Shown here piece after piece: positions 38,577 through 46,327 of a stretch of DNA of 64,000 nucleotides. The notes under the pieces are model-generated. The model saw nothing but the letters and a program-made list of their open reading frames with translations, ran no database searches and was not told the origin of the DNA. This DNA comes from JABDFW01 sp035550215 (lineage in GTDB: Bacteria > Bacteroidota > Bacteroidia > Chitinophagales > Chitinophagaceae), in NCBI GenBank assembly GCA_035550215.1, contig DASZPM010000010.1, positions 124,001-188,000 of the forward strand, read 5' to 3'. The translations under genes were made by a program, and so were the position numbers. Every line of letters begins with the position of its first letter. Positions within the stretch are counted from its first letter, which is position 1.

Positions 38577-39530
38577 ATGAGAAAAAAAAGCTTCTTAATG
38601 GCATTGGGTATATGCTTTCTGTTCCTGGGTAATCAAACCCATGCCCAGCAAATGCCCGGAAAATTAGCCGCTCCCGTGGTATTTGAGCCTGGTAAAATTT
38701 CTGATGCGTTTCCCAACCGGGATATGGCAATTTCGCCCGATGGCAGGGAACTGTTTTATACCATACAGTTTACCAAAGGCTATTTTAGTGTGATAATGCA
38801 CTGTATTAAGAAGAATGGAGAATGGAGCGAGCCCGAGATGGCTGCCTTTTCAGGCCGTTACAGCGATTTGGAACCTTCATTTTCACCGGATGGTACCAAA
38901 TTATATTTTTCCTCTGACAGGCCTTTAACGGATACCGGTGCTGAAAAAGATTTTGATATTTGGTTTGTAACAAAAGTAAATGGCGTGTGGCAAAATCCAC
39001 AGAATATGGGCGCGCCTGTAAATACCACAACCGACGAGTTTTATGCCAGTGTTGCCAAAAGCGGTAACATATATTTTACCAGGGCGACAGAAGGGCGCAA
39101 TGACGATATTAAAATGTGCCGGTTTGTTAACGGTAGTTATGATGATGCTGTAAGCCTTAGTGATTCGGTTAATTCAGCGGGATATGAGTTTAATGCCTAT
39201 GTTGACCCTGATGAACAATTTATTTTATATACGGCATACAACAGACCCGGTGGACTGGGCAGCGGTGATTTGTATATTAGCCGTAAAACGGCGGAAGGAG
39301 GATGGGGCAGGGGTGTAAACTTAGTAAACCTAAATTCCCCTTACATGGATTATTGCCCTTTTGTAACTGCCGATAAAAAATACCTGTATTTTACCAGCGA
39401 CAGGCCGGCCCTGGAAACACCCTTTAAAAAATCCGCGGATGCAAAAACCATACGGGCTATTTTAAACTCACCCGGCAACAGGTTTGACGATATTTACGTA
39501 GTTCCGTTTGATGCCCTGCTGGTAAAGTAA
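38577..39530 (+). CDS. Secreted PD40 (WD40-like) beta-propeller protein
   Basis: A 317-residue exported protein with signal peptide MRKKSFLMALGICFLFLGNQTHAQ. It contains repeated PD40 blades: MAISPDGRELFYTIQF, PSFSPDGTKLYFSSDRP, YASVAKSGNIYFTRAT, AYVDPDEQFILYTAYNRPGG and FVTADKKYLYFTSDRPA. The fold is a six-bladed propeller related to TolB. Such proteins often bind peptides or glycans, or serve as scaffolds near the envelope. The frame extends 28 codons upstream, but those residues precede an intact signal peptide and are rejected. It converges on the esterase gene with only 22 bp between. Confidence 0.85.
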   Translation: MRKKSFLMALGICFLFLGNQTHAQQMPGKLAAPVVFEPGKISDAFPNRDMAISPDGRELFYTIQFTKGYFSVIMHCIKKNGEWSEPEMAAFSGRYSDLEPSFSPDGTKLYFSSDRPLTDTGAEKDFDIWFVTKVNGVWQNPQNMGAPVNTTTDEFYASVAKSGNIYFTRATEGRNDDIKMCRFVNGSYDDAVSLSDSVNSAGYEFNAYVDPDEQFILYTAYNRPGGLGSGDLYISRKTAEGGWGRGVNLVNLNSPYMDYCPFVTADKKYLYFTSDRPALETPFKKSADAKTIRAILNSPGNRFDDIYVVPFDALLVK

Positions 39531-39552
39531 ATTGTAGCGCAAGGCTTGTTAA

Positions 39553-40275
39553 CTATAAATACAACTGCACCATTTTTCGCCAGTAGCGCGCCCTGTGTGC
39601 TTCCTCCATCCACACAACAAGGTTATGGTTAATGTTTTTTTGGGTGAGGGCATCGCTTAGCTTTCGGTTATTCTCCAAAAAAGGGTCTTCTTCACCAATT
39701 ACCAGGGTTATGCCAAGGTTCCTGAGTTTTGTAAGCATGCCTTCGTCGTTAATGTTAGGCACAAACATGGATGGCATATTAAAATAAATATCATCGTTAA
39801 AATAACCATCCAGCAGGTCTGCAAAGGAAGGCGAAGACCAGGTAAGGTCGTACCGGGAACTCATGCCTACCACTTTGTGAAAAAAATCGGGGTGCCTGAA
39901 GGCGATGTTAACGGCGTGGTAACCGCCAAGGCTGCAGCCGGCAGCGGTAATAGGCGCGGTATTTTTATACCTTATAAGGGGGAGAACCTCGTATAAAATA
40001 TACCGTTCGTACTGGCGGTGCCTTTTAATTTTTTCTGCCGGGTGTATGGAGGCGTAAAAACTTTCAATGTCAATACTGTCCACGCAAAATAACTGCAGTT
40101 CACCATTGTCTATTTTTTCCTGTACCGCCTGTACAACCTTCCAGTTTTCGTAGTCGTAAAACCGGGCGGTGCGGGTTGGAAAAAACAGCACAGGCCTGCC
40201 TGCATGGCCAAAAACCAGCAACTCCATTTCGCGGTTCAAAAATGTACTATGCCATTTATAATACTCTCTCGTCAT
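39553..40275 (-). CDS. Putative esterase, alpha/beta hydrolase fold
   Basis: A 240-residue cytoplasmic protein of the putative esterase family (PF00756-like). The nucleophile elbow is GCSLGGYHA (about residue 113), preceded by PITAAG and followed by FFHKVVGMSSRYDL. LVIGEEDPFLENNR supplies a possible acid, and a His lies near the C-terminus in MEEAHRARYW. No signal peptide. It lies 37 bp after an SGNH hydrolase gene on the same strand and is probably co-transcribed, giving a two-gene esterase operon. Substrate unknown. Confidence 0.85.
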   Translation of the reverse strand: MTREYYKWHSTFLNREMELLVFGHAGRPVLFFPTRTARFYDYENWKVVQAVQEKIDNGELQLFCVDSIDIESFYASIHPAEKIKRHRQYERYILYEVLPLIRYKNTAPITAAGCSLGGYHAVNIAFRHPDFFHKVVGMSSRYDLTWSSPSFADLLDGYFNDDIYFNMPSMFVPNINDEGMLTKLRNLGITLVIGEEDPFLENNRKLSDALTQKNINHNLVVWMEEAHRARYWRKMVQLYL

Positions 40276-40312
40276 TTCATATCAAAAAACACTGTAAAAT
40301 GGCAAGATGTTA

Positions 40313-40930
40313 TTACAATCGTGTTAAGCTACTTTCAACATTTAATGAAATGTGTGTTAAGACGGCCTGTTTCCAAATTTCATACCCTTTGCTGCTTAAA
40401 TGTAACCCATCAGCATCGTATAAACCGGGTACAGGGTTACCGGCCGCGTCTATCATTTTATCATACACATTTAAAAAATAATGGCCTTCACCGCTTTCTT
40501 CTATTAATTGTTGAATAAGTTGATTTGTGTAGCATATTTTTCCTTTCAGGTTCCTGCGGCTTATGCTGGGTTTAATAGAAATATAGGTAAATAAAACACC
40601 CGGGAAAAACCGGTGCATATATGCCAGGAATTGCTGGAAAAATATATATACTTCTTCGGGGTTTCTGCCGTCACCTAGGTCATTATCCCCCGCATATACA
40701 ATCAAATGTTCGGGCTGGTACGGTTTCAGCACACGTTCAAAAAACCAAACGCAGGCAGCCAGTGTAGAGCCGCCAAAGCCGAGATTAACGGGGTAATATT
40801 CTTTAAAATCTTCGTACAGTGTTTTCCATAGCCTTATGGATGAACTGCCGTAAAAAATAGTTTTGGGTTCGTATTTAAGCGTGTTTCTTTCCTTTTCAAT
40901 TCTTTTTACTTCTTCTTCGTACCAAATCAT
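40313..40930 (-). CDS. SGNH/GDSL hydrolase family protein
   Basis: A 205-residue cytoplasmic hydrolase. Block I carries the nucleophile Ser in FYGSSSIRLWKTL (about residue 30), block II Gly in LGFGGSTL, block III Asn in YAGDNDLGDGR and block V Asp/His in DADGLHLSSKGYEIW. This is the complete SGNH set, as in acyl esterases or phospholipases. The first gene of a pair with the alpha/beta hydrolase downstream. An exact TAnnTTTG element lies 25 nt upstream of the ATG. Confidence 0.88.
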   Translation of the reverse strand: MIWYEEEVKRIEKERNTLKYEPKTIFYGSSSIRLWKTLYEDFKEYYPVNLGFGGSTLAACVWFFERVLKPYQPEHLIVYAGDNDLGDGRNPEEVYIFFQQFLAYMHRFFPGVLFTYISIKPSISRRNLKGKICYTNQLIQQLIEESGEGHYFLNVYDKMIDAAGNPVPGLYDADGLHLSSKGYEIWKQAVLTHISLNVESSLTRL

Positions 40931-40955
40931 GCATTAAATAGATTGCGTAAAAGGT

Positions 40956-40963
40956 CAAATATA
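40956..40963 (-). promoter_or_regulatory. -7 element of the two-esterase operon
   Basis: TATATTTG on the minus strand, exact TAnnTTTG, 25 nt upstream of the ATG at 40930. Confidence 0.48.
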
Positions 40964-41094
40964 CAGCATATTTAAGCGCTGACTGAAGGTTTTATCTCAT
41001 TTTAAGGCTGTTGCAGGTGCATGCACCACCGGGGGACTGACCGATTGCCTGCTTACTTCTTCCGAATCGTATTTTACTGATATAGCGTTTCTCC

Positions 41095-41102
41095 TACCTT
41101 TG
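41095..41102 (+). promoter_or_regulatory. -7 promoter element of fumC
   Basis: TACCTTTG, exact TAnnTTTG, 20 nt before the fumC ATG. A 12-bp perfect palindrome GGTGCATGCACC lies further upstream at 41016-41027 and might be a regulator site. Confidence 0.5.
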
Positions 41103-41122
41103 CGCTTCTAAAAACAGCCGTT

Positions 41123-42520
41123 ATGGATTACAGGATTGAAAAAGACACTATGGGTGAAGTTAAAGTGCCCACGCATGTTTACTGGGGCGCACAAACACAA
41201 CGCAGCATTGAAAATTTTAAAATAGCGCAGGATATTAATAAGATGCCGAAGCCTGTTATACAGGCATTCGCCTATTTAAAAAAGGCGGCTGCACTGGCGA
41301 ATTTTGAATTGGGTGTATTGCCTGCAGAAAAGAAAGATGCTATTGGACAGGTATGTGATGAGATACTGGAAGGTAAGCTTGACGACCAGTTTCCATTGGT
41401 GGTTTGGCAAACCGGCAGTGGCACGCAAAGCAACATGAATGTAAATGAAGTAGTGGCTTACCGCTCCCACGTATTAAAAGGAGGAGCGCTGACTGATAAA
41501 GACAAGTTTTTACACCCTAATGATGATGTAAATAAATCACAGTCGTCCAACGACACTTTCCCCACCGCTATGCATATAGCGGCGTATAAAATACTGGTTG
41601 AGACAACCATACCCGGCATTGAAAAATTGCGGGATACACTCGCAGAAAAAAGCCAGGCGTTTATGCACGTGGTAAAAATTGGCCGCACCCATTTTATGGA
41701 TGCAACCCCGCTTACCCTGGGGCAGGAATTCAGCGGCTACGTGGCGCAACTTACGTGGGGGATAAAAGCTATTAAAAATGCCTTGCCGCATTTGGCACAG
41801 CTTGCTTTGGGCGGCACCGCCGTAGGCACAGGCATTAATACACCCAATGGGTATGCCGAACTTGTTGCACAAAAAATTGCCAGCCTTACCGGCCTACCTT
41901 TTGTAACCGCTGACAATAAATTTGAGGCCCTTGCAGCGCATGACGCCATTGTGGAAGCCCACGGTGCCCTTAAAACTGTTGCGGTAAGCCTGATGAAAAT
42001 AGCCAACGACATACGGATGCTTTCTTCCGGCCCGAGGAGTGGTATTGGTGAAATTCATATACCGGATAACGAACCCGGCTCGTCTATTATGCCCGGTAAG
42101 GTAAACCCTACGCAATGTGAGGCTTTAACCATGATTGCCGCACAGGTGATGGGTAATGATGTGGCTATAAATATCGGCGGGGCTACGGGGCATTTTGAAC
42201 TGAATGTGTTTAAGCCGGTGATGATATACAACTTTCTGCACAGCGCGAGGCTGATAGGGGAAGGATGTGTAAGCTTTAATGATAAATGCGCTATTGGCAT
42301 TGAACCGATAGAAGCGAACATTAAGAAGCATGTTGATAATAGCCTGATGCTGGTAACATCACTCAACACCAAAATAGGGTATTACAAAGCCGCTGAAATT
42401 GCGCAAAAAGCGCATAAAGAGGGCACAACGCTAAAGGAAATGGCTGTAAAACTTGGGTATGTTACCCCGGAAGAATTTGATGCCTGGGTTGACCCCAAAA
42501 AAATGGTGGGTAAAATATAA
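41123..42520 (+). CDS. fumC: Class II fumarate hydratase
   Basis: A 465-residue tetrameric, iron-independent fumarase of the aspartase/fumarase superfamily that interconverts fumarate and malate in the TCA cycle. It has the N-terminal segment IEKDTMGEVKVPTHVYWGAQTQRS, the substrate loop QTGSGTQSNMNVNEVVA, HPNDDVNKSQSSND, GRTHFMDATPLTLGQEFSGY, and the superfamily signature GSSIMPGKVNPTQ with the catalytic Ser loop. Length and order match FumC. It stands alone in the plus direction. Confidence 0.97.
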   Translation: MDYRIEKDTMGEVKVPTHVYWGAQTQRSIENFKIAQDINKMPKPVIQAFAYLKKAAALANFELGVLPAEKKDAIGQVCDEILEGKLDDQFPLVVWQTGSGTQSNMNVNEVVAYRSHVLKGGALTDKDKFLHPNDDVNKSQSSNDTFPTAMHIAAYKILVETTIPGIEKLRDTLAEKSQAFMHVVKIGRTHFMDATPLTLGQEFSGYVAQLTWGIKAIKNALPHLAQLALGGTAVGTGINTPNGYAELVAQKIASLTGLPFVTADNKFEALAAHDAIVEAHGALKTVAVSLMKIANDIRMLSSGPRSGIGEIHIPDNEPGSSIMPGKVNPTQCEALTMIAAQVMGNDVAINIGGATGHFELNVFKPVMIYNFLHSARLIGEGCVSFNDKCAIGIEPIEANIKKHVDNSLMLVTSLNTKIGYYKAAEIAQKAHKEGTTLKEMAVKLGYVTPEEFDAWVDPKKMVGKI

Positions 42521-42671
42521 GCAGGCGCGTTAATGCAGAGTTTTTGAGTTTGCCCGGGCGAATTTGGTAACGGGCAACGTGCAAATTATCAGTAACTTAC
42601 AGCTTTAAACAATTTATCTGCCGTAAAACCGTTATTTTGAAGATAACATAGAAGTATTAAACGGCCTTTAC

Positions 42672-43577
42672 ATGCAAAAAAAACGTATTATGGTAATGCG
42701 AAAACCTGTGATAACCCTGCTGGGCCTTGCGGCTATGATTTGCCTTGTGTTTATTGCCTGTCAAAAAGAGTATAGCCTTGAAACGAACAAAAGCCTTGCT
42801 GCTGAAGGTTCTTTACAGGATACTAGCGGCAACTGCATGCCTATTACAGTAGCAGGCACTTTTTATGGAGGTGTTGAACCCGGCAGAGATACAGCCTATG
42901 TGCTGCTTAATGTAAACGTTACCAACCCGGGTTCCTATTCTATTTACACCAATACCCAGGACGGCTTTTACTTTTCTGACTCCGGCTATTTCAGCACCAC
43001 AGGTATAAATGTGGTTAAAATAAAACCCATAGGTGTGCCTATTATACCCGGTGCACAGGATTTTACCGTTTCTTTTGATTCAACCGTTTGTTATTTTACT
43101 GTAAATGTGCAGGACAGCACCGGTACAGGGTTGGGCGGCGGTGGTATTACCAACCCCAACAAGAGTGATACAGCCTGGAAATTCAGTGATGGTACAAATA
43201 CCTACCACGGACCAATTGATACGGCATATACTTATACTGACAGCCTCGGGCAATTTTTACTTAGCATGATAGGCTATACCAGCGCTACCGCCGACTCAGC
43301 CTGGGAAATAGGCGTTTATTTTTCCGGCGGACAGGTTGCAACGGGAAGCTACCAGTCAAAAGCAAGCGCGGCGTTTGGCTTTGTTAACGGCACCACGGGC
43401 AAACTTATTTACGAGGCTGACCCAACTGTACAGACGGTAAATACCACAGTCACCATTACAAGCTATGATGCCTCAACGAAAATAATAACGGGCTCGTTTA
43501 GCGGCACGGCAAAGGATGCATCGGGAAACCCCGTCACGATAAACCCCGGAACGTTTACCGCCAAATTATTGAATTGA
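42672..43577 (+). CDS. Predicted lipoprotein, function unknown
   Basis: About 301 residues (or 293 from the ATG at 42696, MRKPVITLLG). The N-terminus has a hydrophobic stretch ending in the lipobox FIACQKEYSLE. The mature protein is beta-rich and Thr/Gly-rich: an Ig-like stretch from NCMPITVAGTFYGGVEPGRDTAYVLLNVNVT to CYFTVNVQDSTGTG, then a second domain (SDTAWKFSDGTNTYHG to FTAKLLN) that resembles DUF-type ligand-binding lipoproteins common in Chitinophagaceae. No enzymatic motif. A strong bidirectional terminator follows. Confidence 0.72.
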   Translation: MQKKRIMVMRKPVITLLGLAAMICLVFIACQKEYSLETNKSLAAEGSLQDTSGNCMPITVAGTFYGGVEPGRDTAYVLLNVNVTNPGSYSIYTNTQDGFYFSDSGYFSTTGINVVKIKPIGVPIIPGAQDFTVSFDSTVCYFTVNVQDSTGTGLGGGGITNPNKSDTAWKFSDGTNTYHGPIDTAYTYTDSLGQFLLSMIGYTSATADSAWEIGVYFSGGQVATGSYQSKASAAFGFVNGTTGKLIYEADPTVQTVNTTVTITSYDASTKIITGSFSGTAKDASGNPVTINPGTFTAKLLN

Positions 43578-43593
43578 CGAAACTAACTTTTAT

Positions 43594-43628
43594 AAAAAAA
43601 CCGGCATTGTTCAGGTGCCGGTTTTTTT
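43594..43628. terminator. Bidirectional terminator
   Basis: Perfect 13-bp stem AAAAAAACCGGCA / TGCCGGTTTTTTT (arms 43594-43606 and 43616-43628) with a 9-nt loop, between the convergent lipoprotein and icd genes. Confidence 0.92.
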
Positions 43629-43645
43629 ATTGCCTTTAATAAGGT

Positions 43646-45100
43646 TTATTGCCCCTGTGCCAGGCTGTATGCTTTTTTGTCTCCCAGCATCAGCAGCAGT
43701 TCGGATGAGCAAATTTTAAAATTGCCGCTAAGGCTTATATACAACCCCAGTACGTCCTGCTGGGTAAGCGGAAAATCATCAATGCTTTCAAAGCGCACAT
43801 TGTACTGGTTAACCAGGTTAGTATAAACACTGCCTGTAGGCCAAACCTGTGTACCACGGTTGCTTATATTAACCAGCTTAAATTTAACCCCTGCATGCCG
43901 CAGGCATTTGTTGGCTATAATATTCGGCTGTTCATTGCTTTCAATAAAAAAATCTACCCCGCAAATTTTTTCACTGGCTTCATCCGCGCTTTCCATCATG
44001 GCGTTCTTTTCCAGCTTAAAATGTGTTTGGGTGGTGTACATGTCAGGCTGCGGGGGTTTTGCGCCAAGTTGCGGTGTTTGGCCAAAATTACCTATAACAG
44101 CATTTGCAAAATCTGTGGTATTGGCCGCAGGCTTGCTCTTATCGCCAAAATCTCCGGTATGTACGCCCTGCTCTAAAGTGTACAGCAGCGCGTTTTCAAT
44201 AATCATTGCTTTTTCCATCATACCTAAATGGCGCAGCATGGCTATGCCGCTTAATAAAAGCGCTGTGGGGTTGGCAATATTTTTACCGGCAATATCCGGC
44301 GCAGTACCATGTACGGCTTCAAAAATGCAAATGTAGTCGCCTATATTGGCGCTCGGCGCAAACCCCAGGCCGCCTACCAGCCCTGCGCACAAGTCGCTTA
44401 CAATATCGCCCTGCAGGTTGGTAAGCACCACCACATCAAACAAATCCGGCCTTGTAACCAGCTTCATACAAAGGTCATCCACAATAACATCATCCGCCTT
44501 TAATTCGGGATATTCTTTAGCAACCTCGTAAAACACCTGCAAAAACAAACCATCGGTAAGTTTCATTATGTTGGCCTTGTGGCCGCAGGTAATACGCCTT
44601 GCATTTTTTTTCTTAGCCATTTCAAAGGCATATTTTATCACCTGCAGGCTGCCCGGGCGGGTAATAAACCGGCGGCTAAGTGCCACATCATGCGTAAGCA
44701 TGTGCTCAATACCGCCGTAAGTATCTTCAATGTTTTCGCGCACAATGGTAATATCAACGGGAATGCCTGCTTTGCTGAAAACAGTATCTACGCCTGACAA
44801 TGTTTGAAAAACCCTATTGTTGGCGTAGGTGTTCCATGTTTTGCGTGCGGTAACGTTTACGCTCTTTACGCCTTTGCCCTTGGGTGTTTCCATAGGGCCC
44901 TTAAACAAAATACCCAATGTTTCAATGGTTTGCTGTGCCTCGGGCGTCATGCCGTTACTGTAACCTTTGTCAAACACCCACTTGCCCATGTCAACAAACT
45001 GGTATTCCAGTGCAACACCGGCCGCGTTGAATACGGAAAGAACGGCATTCATAATCTCGGGGCCAATGCCATCACCTTTGGCTACTGCAATTTTTGTCAT
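43646..45100 (-). CDS. icd: Isocitrate dehydrogenase (NADP-dependent type of the IDH/IMDH family)
   Basis: A 484-residue decarboxylating dehydrogenase that makes 2-oxoglutarate in the TCA cycle. The family signature NLQGDIVSDLCAGLVGGLGFAPSANIG is at about residue 228. GDGIGPEIM at the N-terminus, the substrate arginine region VRENIEDTYGGIEH and FEAVHGTAPDIAGKNIANP are present. A C-terminal extension of about 150 residues after the dehydrogenase core (from HFKLEKNAM) is typical of the long IDH type in this phylum. NADP preference is inferred from family, not proven. An exact TAnnTTTG lies about 35 nt upstream. Confidence 0.93.
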   Translation of the reverse strand: MTKIAVAKGDGIGPEIMNAVLSVFNAAGVALEYQFVDMGKWVFDKGYSNGMTPEAQQTIETLGILFKGPMETPKGKGVKSVNVTARKTWNTYANNRVFQTLSGVDTVFSKAGIPVDITIVRENIEDTYGGIEHMLTHDVALSRRFITRPGSLQVIKYAFEMAKKKNARRITCGHKANIMKLTDGLFLQVFYEVAKEYPELKADDVIVDDLCMKLVTRPDLFDVVVLTNLQGDIVSDLCAGLVGGLGFAPSANIGDYICIFEAVHGTAPDIAGKNIANPTALLLSGIAMLRHLGMMEKAMIIENALLYTLEQGVHTGDFGDKSKPAANTTDFANAVIGNFGQTPQLGAKPPQPDMYTTQTHFKLEKNAMMESADEASEKICGVDFFIESNEQPNIIANKCLRHAGVKFKLVNISNRGTQVWPTGSVYTNLVNQYNVRFESIDDFPLTQQDVLGLYISLSGNFKICSSELLLMLGDKKAYSLAQGQ

Positions 45101-45135
45101 ATACTGTATTTTGTATTAATAATGCGAAAGCGCTG

Positions 45136-45143
45136 CAAAATTA
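45136..45143 (-). promoter_or_regulatory. -7 element of icd
   Basis: TAATTTTG on the minus strand, exact TAnnTTTG, 35 nt upstream of the icd ATG. Confidence 0.47.
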
Positions 45144-45291
45144 AGGGCTGGCGGTTGTGCAGCATAAAAAACTTGGAGGATGAATAAAGCATGAAAAATG
45201 AGACATGTTAAAAATATTAACTGCCATTACCGCTGCTCACTCTGTCGTATTTTATATTTTGTTTATTCGTATCTTCATCCGGCAAACAACT

Positions 45292-45684
45292 ATGAAGATG
45301 GTATCGAAAATTTCTGAAGGTGTTCAAATTAGTGTAGAGACGTTTTATCAGCCCGATTACAGTAATCCCGCCAACAGCGAATTTATGTTTGCTTACCGCA
45401 TAACCCTTGAAAACCATAACGATTTTACTGTTAAACTGCTGCGCCGCCACTGGTTTATTTTTGACAGCAACGGCCAAAACCGCGAGGTGGAAGGAGAAGG
45501 CGTAGTTGGCGCCCAACCCGTTTTGCAACCCGGTAAGCAGTACCAATATGTAAGCGGCTGCAACCTGCGCACCGAAATGGGCCGCATGCACGGCACCTAC
45601 CTGATGGAAAACCTTGACACTAAAACAACCTTTACGGTTAAAATTCCCCCGTTTGAAATGGTAGCCCCGGTAAAGTTGAATTAG
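45292..45684 (+). CDS. apaG: ApaG domain protein (Co2+/Mg2+ efflux protein ApaG)
   Basis: A 130-residue protein made of the single ApaG/FxA beta-sandwich. Motifs are VQISVETFYQPDYSNPANSEFMFAYRITLENHN, RRHWFIFDSNGQNREVEGEGVVGAQPVLQPG, YQYVSGCNLRTEMGRMHGTYLM and FTVKIPPFEM. The biochemical role is unsettled; in enterobacteria the gene is linked to cation resistance. The open frame extends to 45205, but MKMVSKISEGVQISV is the conserved family start. Divergent from icd; followed by a 643-bp region without a gene that contains palindromic elements. Confidence 0.92.
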   Translation: MKMVSKISEGVQISVETFYQPDYSNPANSEFMFAYRITLENHNDFTVKLLRRHWFIFDSNGQNREVEGEGVVGAQPVLQPGKQYQYVSGCNLRTEMGRMHGTYLMENLDTKTTFTVKIPPFEMVAPVKLN

Positions 45685-45864
45685 ACCCATGGTTCATAGT
45701 TCATCGTCAGGAAGTAATATATTGTTTAGCTGAATGGTGTATGGGTAAAAACCCGGAACGGGTTTAATGTGAATAGCCCTGTATGCAATGCGGGGACAGG
45801 TGCAGCGTGTTTATTATAACTCCGTCGGAGTTGAATATGCTTTTCAGGTCAGCCTGTATTGCCC

Positions 45865-46083
45865 TTACTTTTTGCCTTGACGCAAAAAGTAACAAAAAGG
45901 TCAAGGCTGCAGAAAAATGGCTAAAAATTTGTTCACCGGGCTACAATAAAATAGTCTCAGCCATGAATTAAGCCCACCACCGGTGCGACTTGTGTACTAA
46001 CAATATTCCCCGACACCTGTGCACGGATTTCATTGCTTAACGCCCGTCTCTCAAATTTTATTAACGCCATTTTTCTGCAGCCT
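45865..46083. repeat. MITE-like palindromic element
   Basis: It opens with a perfect 11-bp hairpin TTACTTTTTGC / GCAAAAAGTAA (45865-45875, 45882-45892). A competing 8-bp pairing GCCTTGAC (45874-45881) with GTCAAGGC (45900-45907) shares its bases. Directly after, AGGCTGCAGAAAAATGGC (45904-45921) pairs perfectly over 18 bp with 46066-46083, and the inverted symmetry continues imperfectly inward (TAAAAATTTG against CAAATTTTA). The interior has no protein frame. The layout suggests a mobile non-coding element or a structured RNA. Confidence 0.65.
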
Positions 46084-46110
46084 GGTGGTTGCAGCGGCAT
46101 CGTCCTGCTG

Positions 46111-46194
46111 CCCTGAACTTGTTTCAGGGTTGTTTCAGCATCTTCTGGCATTTGTGCTTGCATTTATCCAGGAGTTGCCGAAATAAATTCGGCA
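46111..46194. repeat. Pair of short palindromes
   Basis: CCCTGAA / TTCAGGG (46111-46117, 46123-46129) and TGCCGAA / TTCGGCA (46176-46182, 46188-46194), each with a 5-nt loop, 46 bp apart. They look like intergenic palindromic repeats; copy number elsewhere in the genome is not visible here. Confidence 0.5.
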
Positions 46195-46327
46195 TGACGA
46201 AGTGTTTTGTTCAGCCGTTGTTGGTTTTGTTGCCTAAAACGAAAAGGCGATACTATCAATGCTGGTGACAACACCAACATTGGCGGGAATAATCTTGTCG
46301 GTGATAAGCCTTTCCCCATTTTCTTCT

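Larger units (their letters stand above)
45685..46327. other. Gene-free region with two palindromic elements
   Basis: No ORF is supported in these 643 bp between apaG and the convergent FAD/Fe-S oxidoreductase gene. It contains a MITE-like palindrome (45865-46083) and two short palindromes (46111-46194), annotated separately. Confidence 0.6.

Noticed and set aside
45783..45971. 62-residue plus-strand frame after apaG
   Set aside because: It runs through the palindromic element at 45865-46083; the peptide reflects hairpin sequence.
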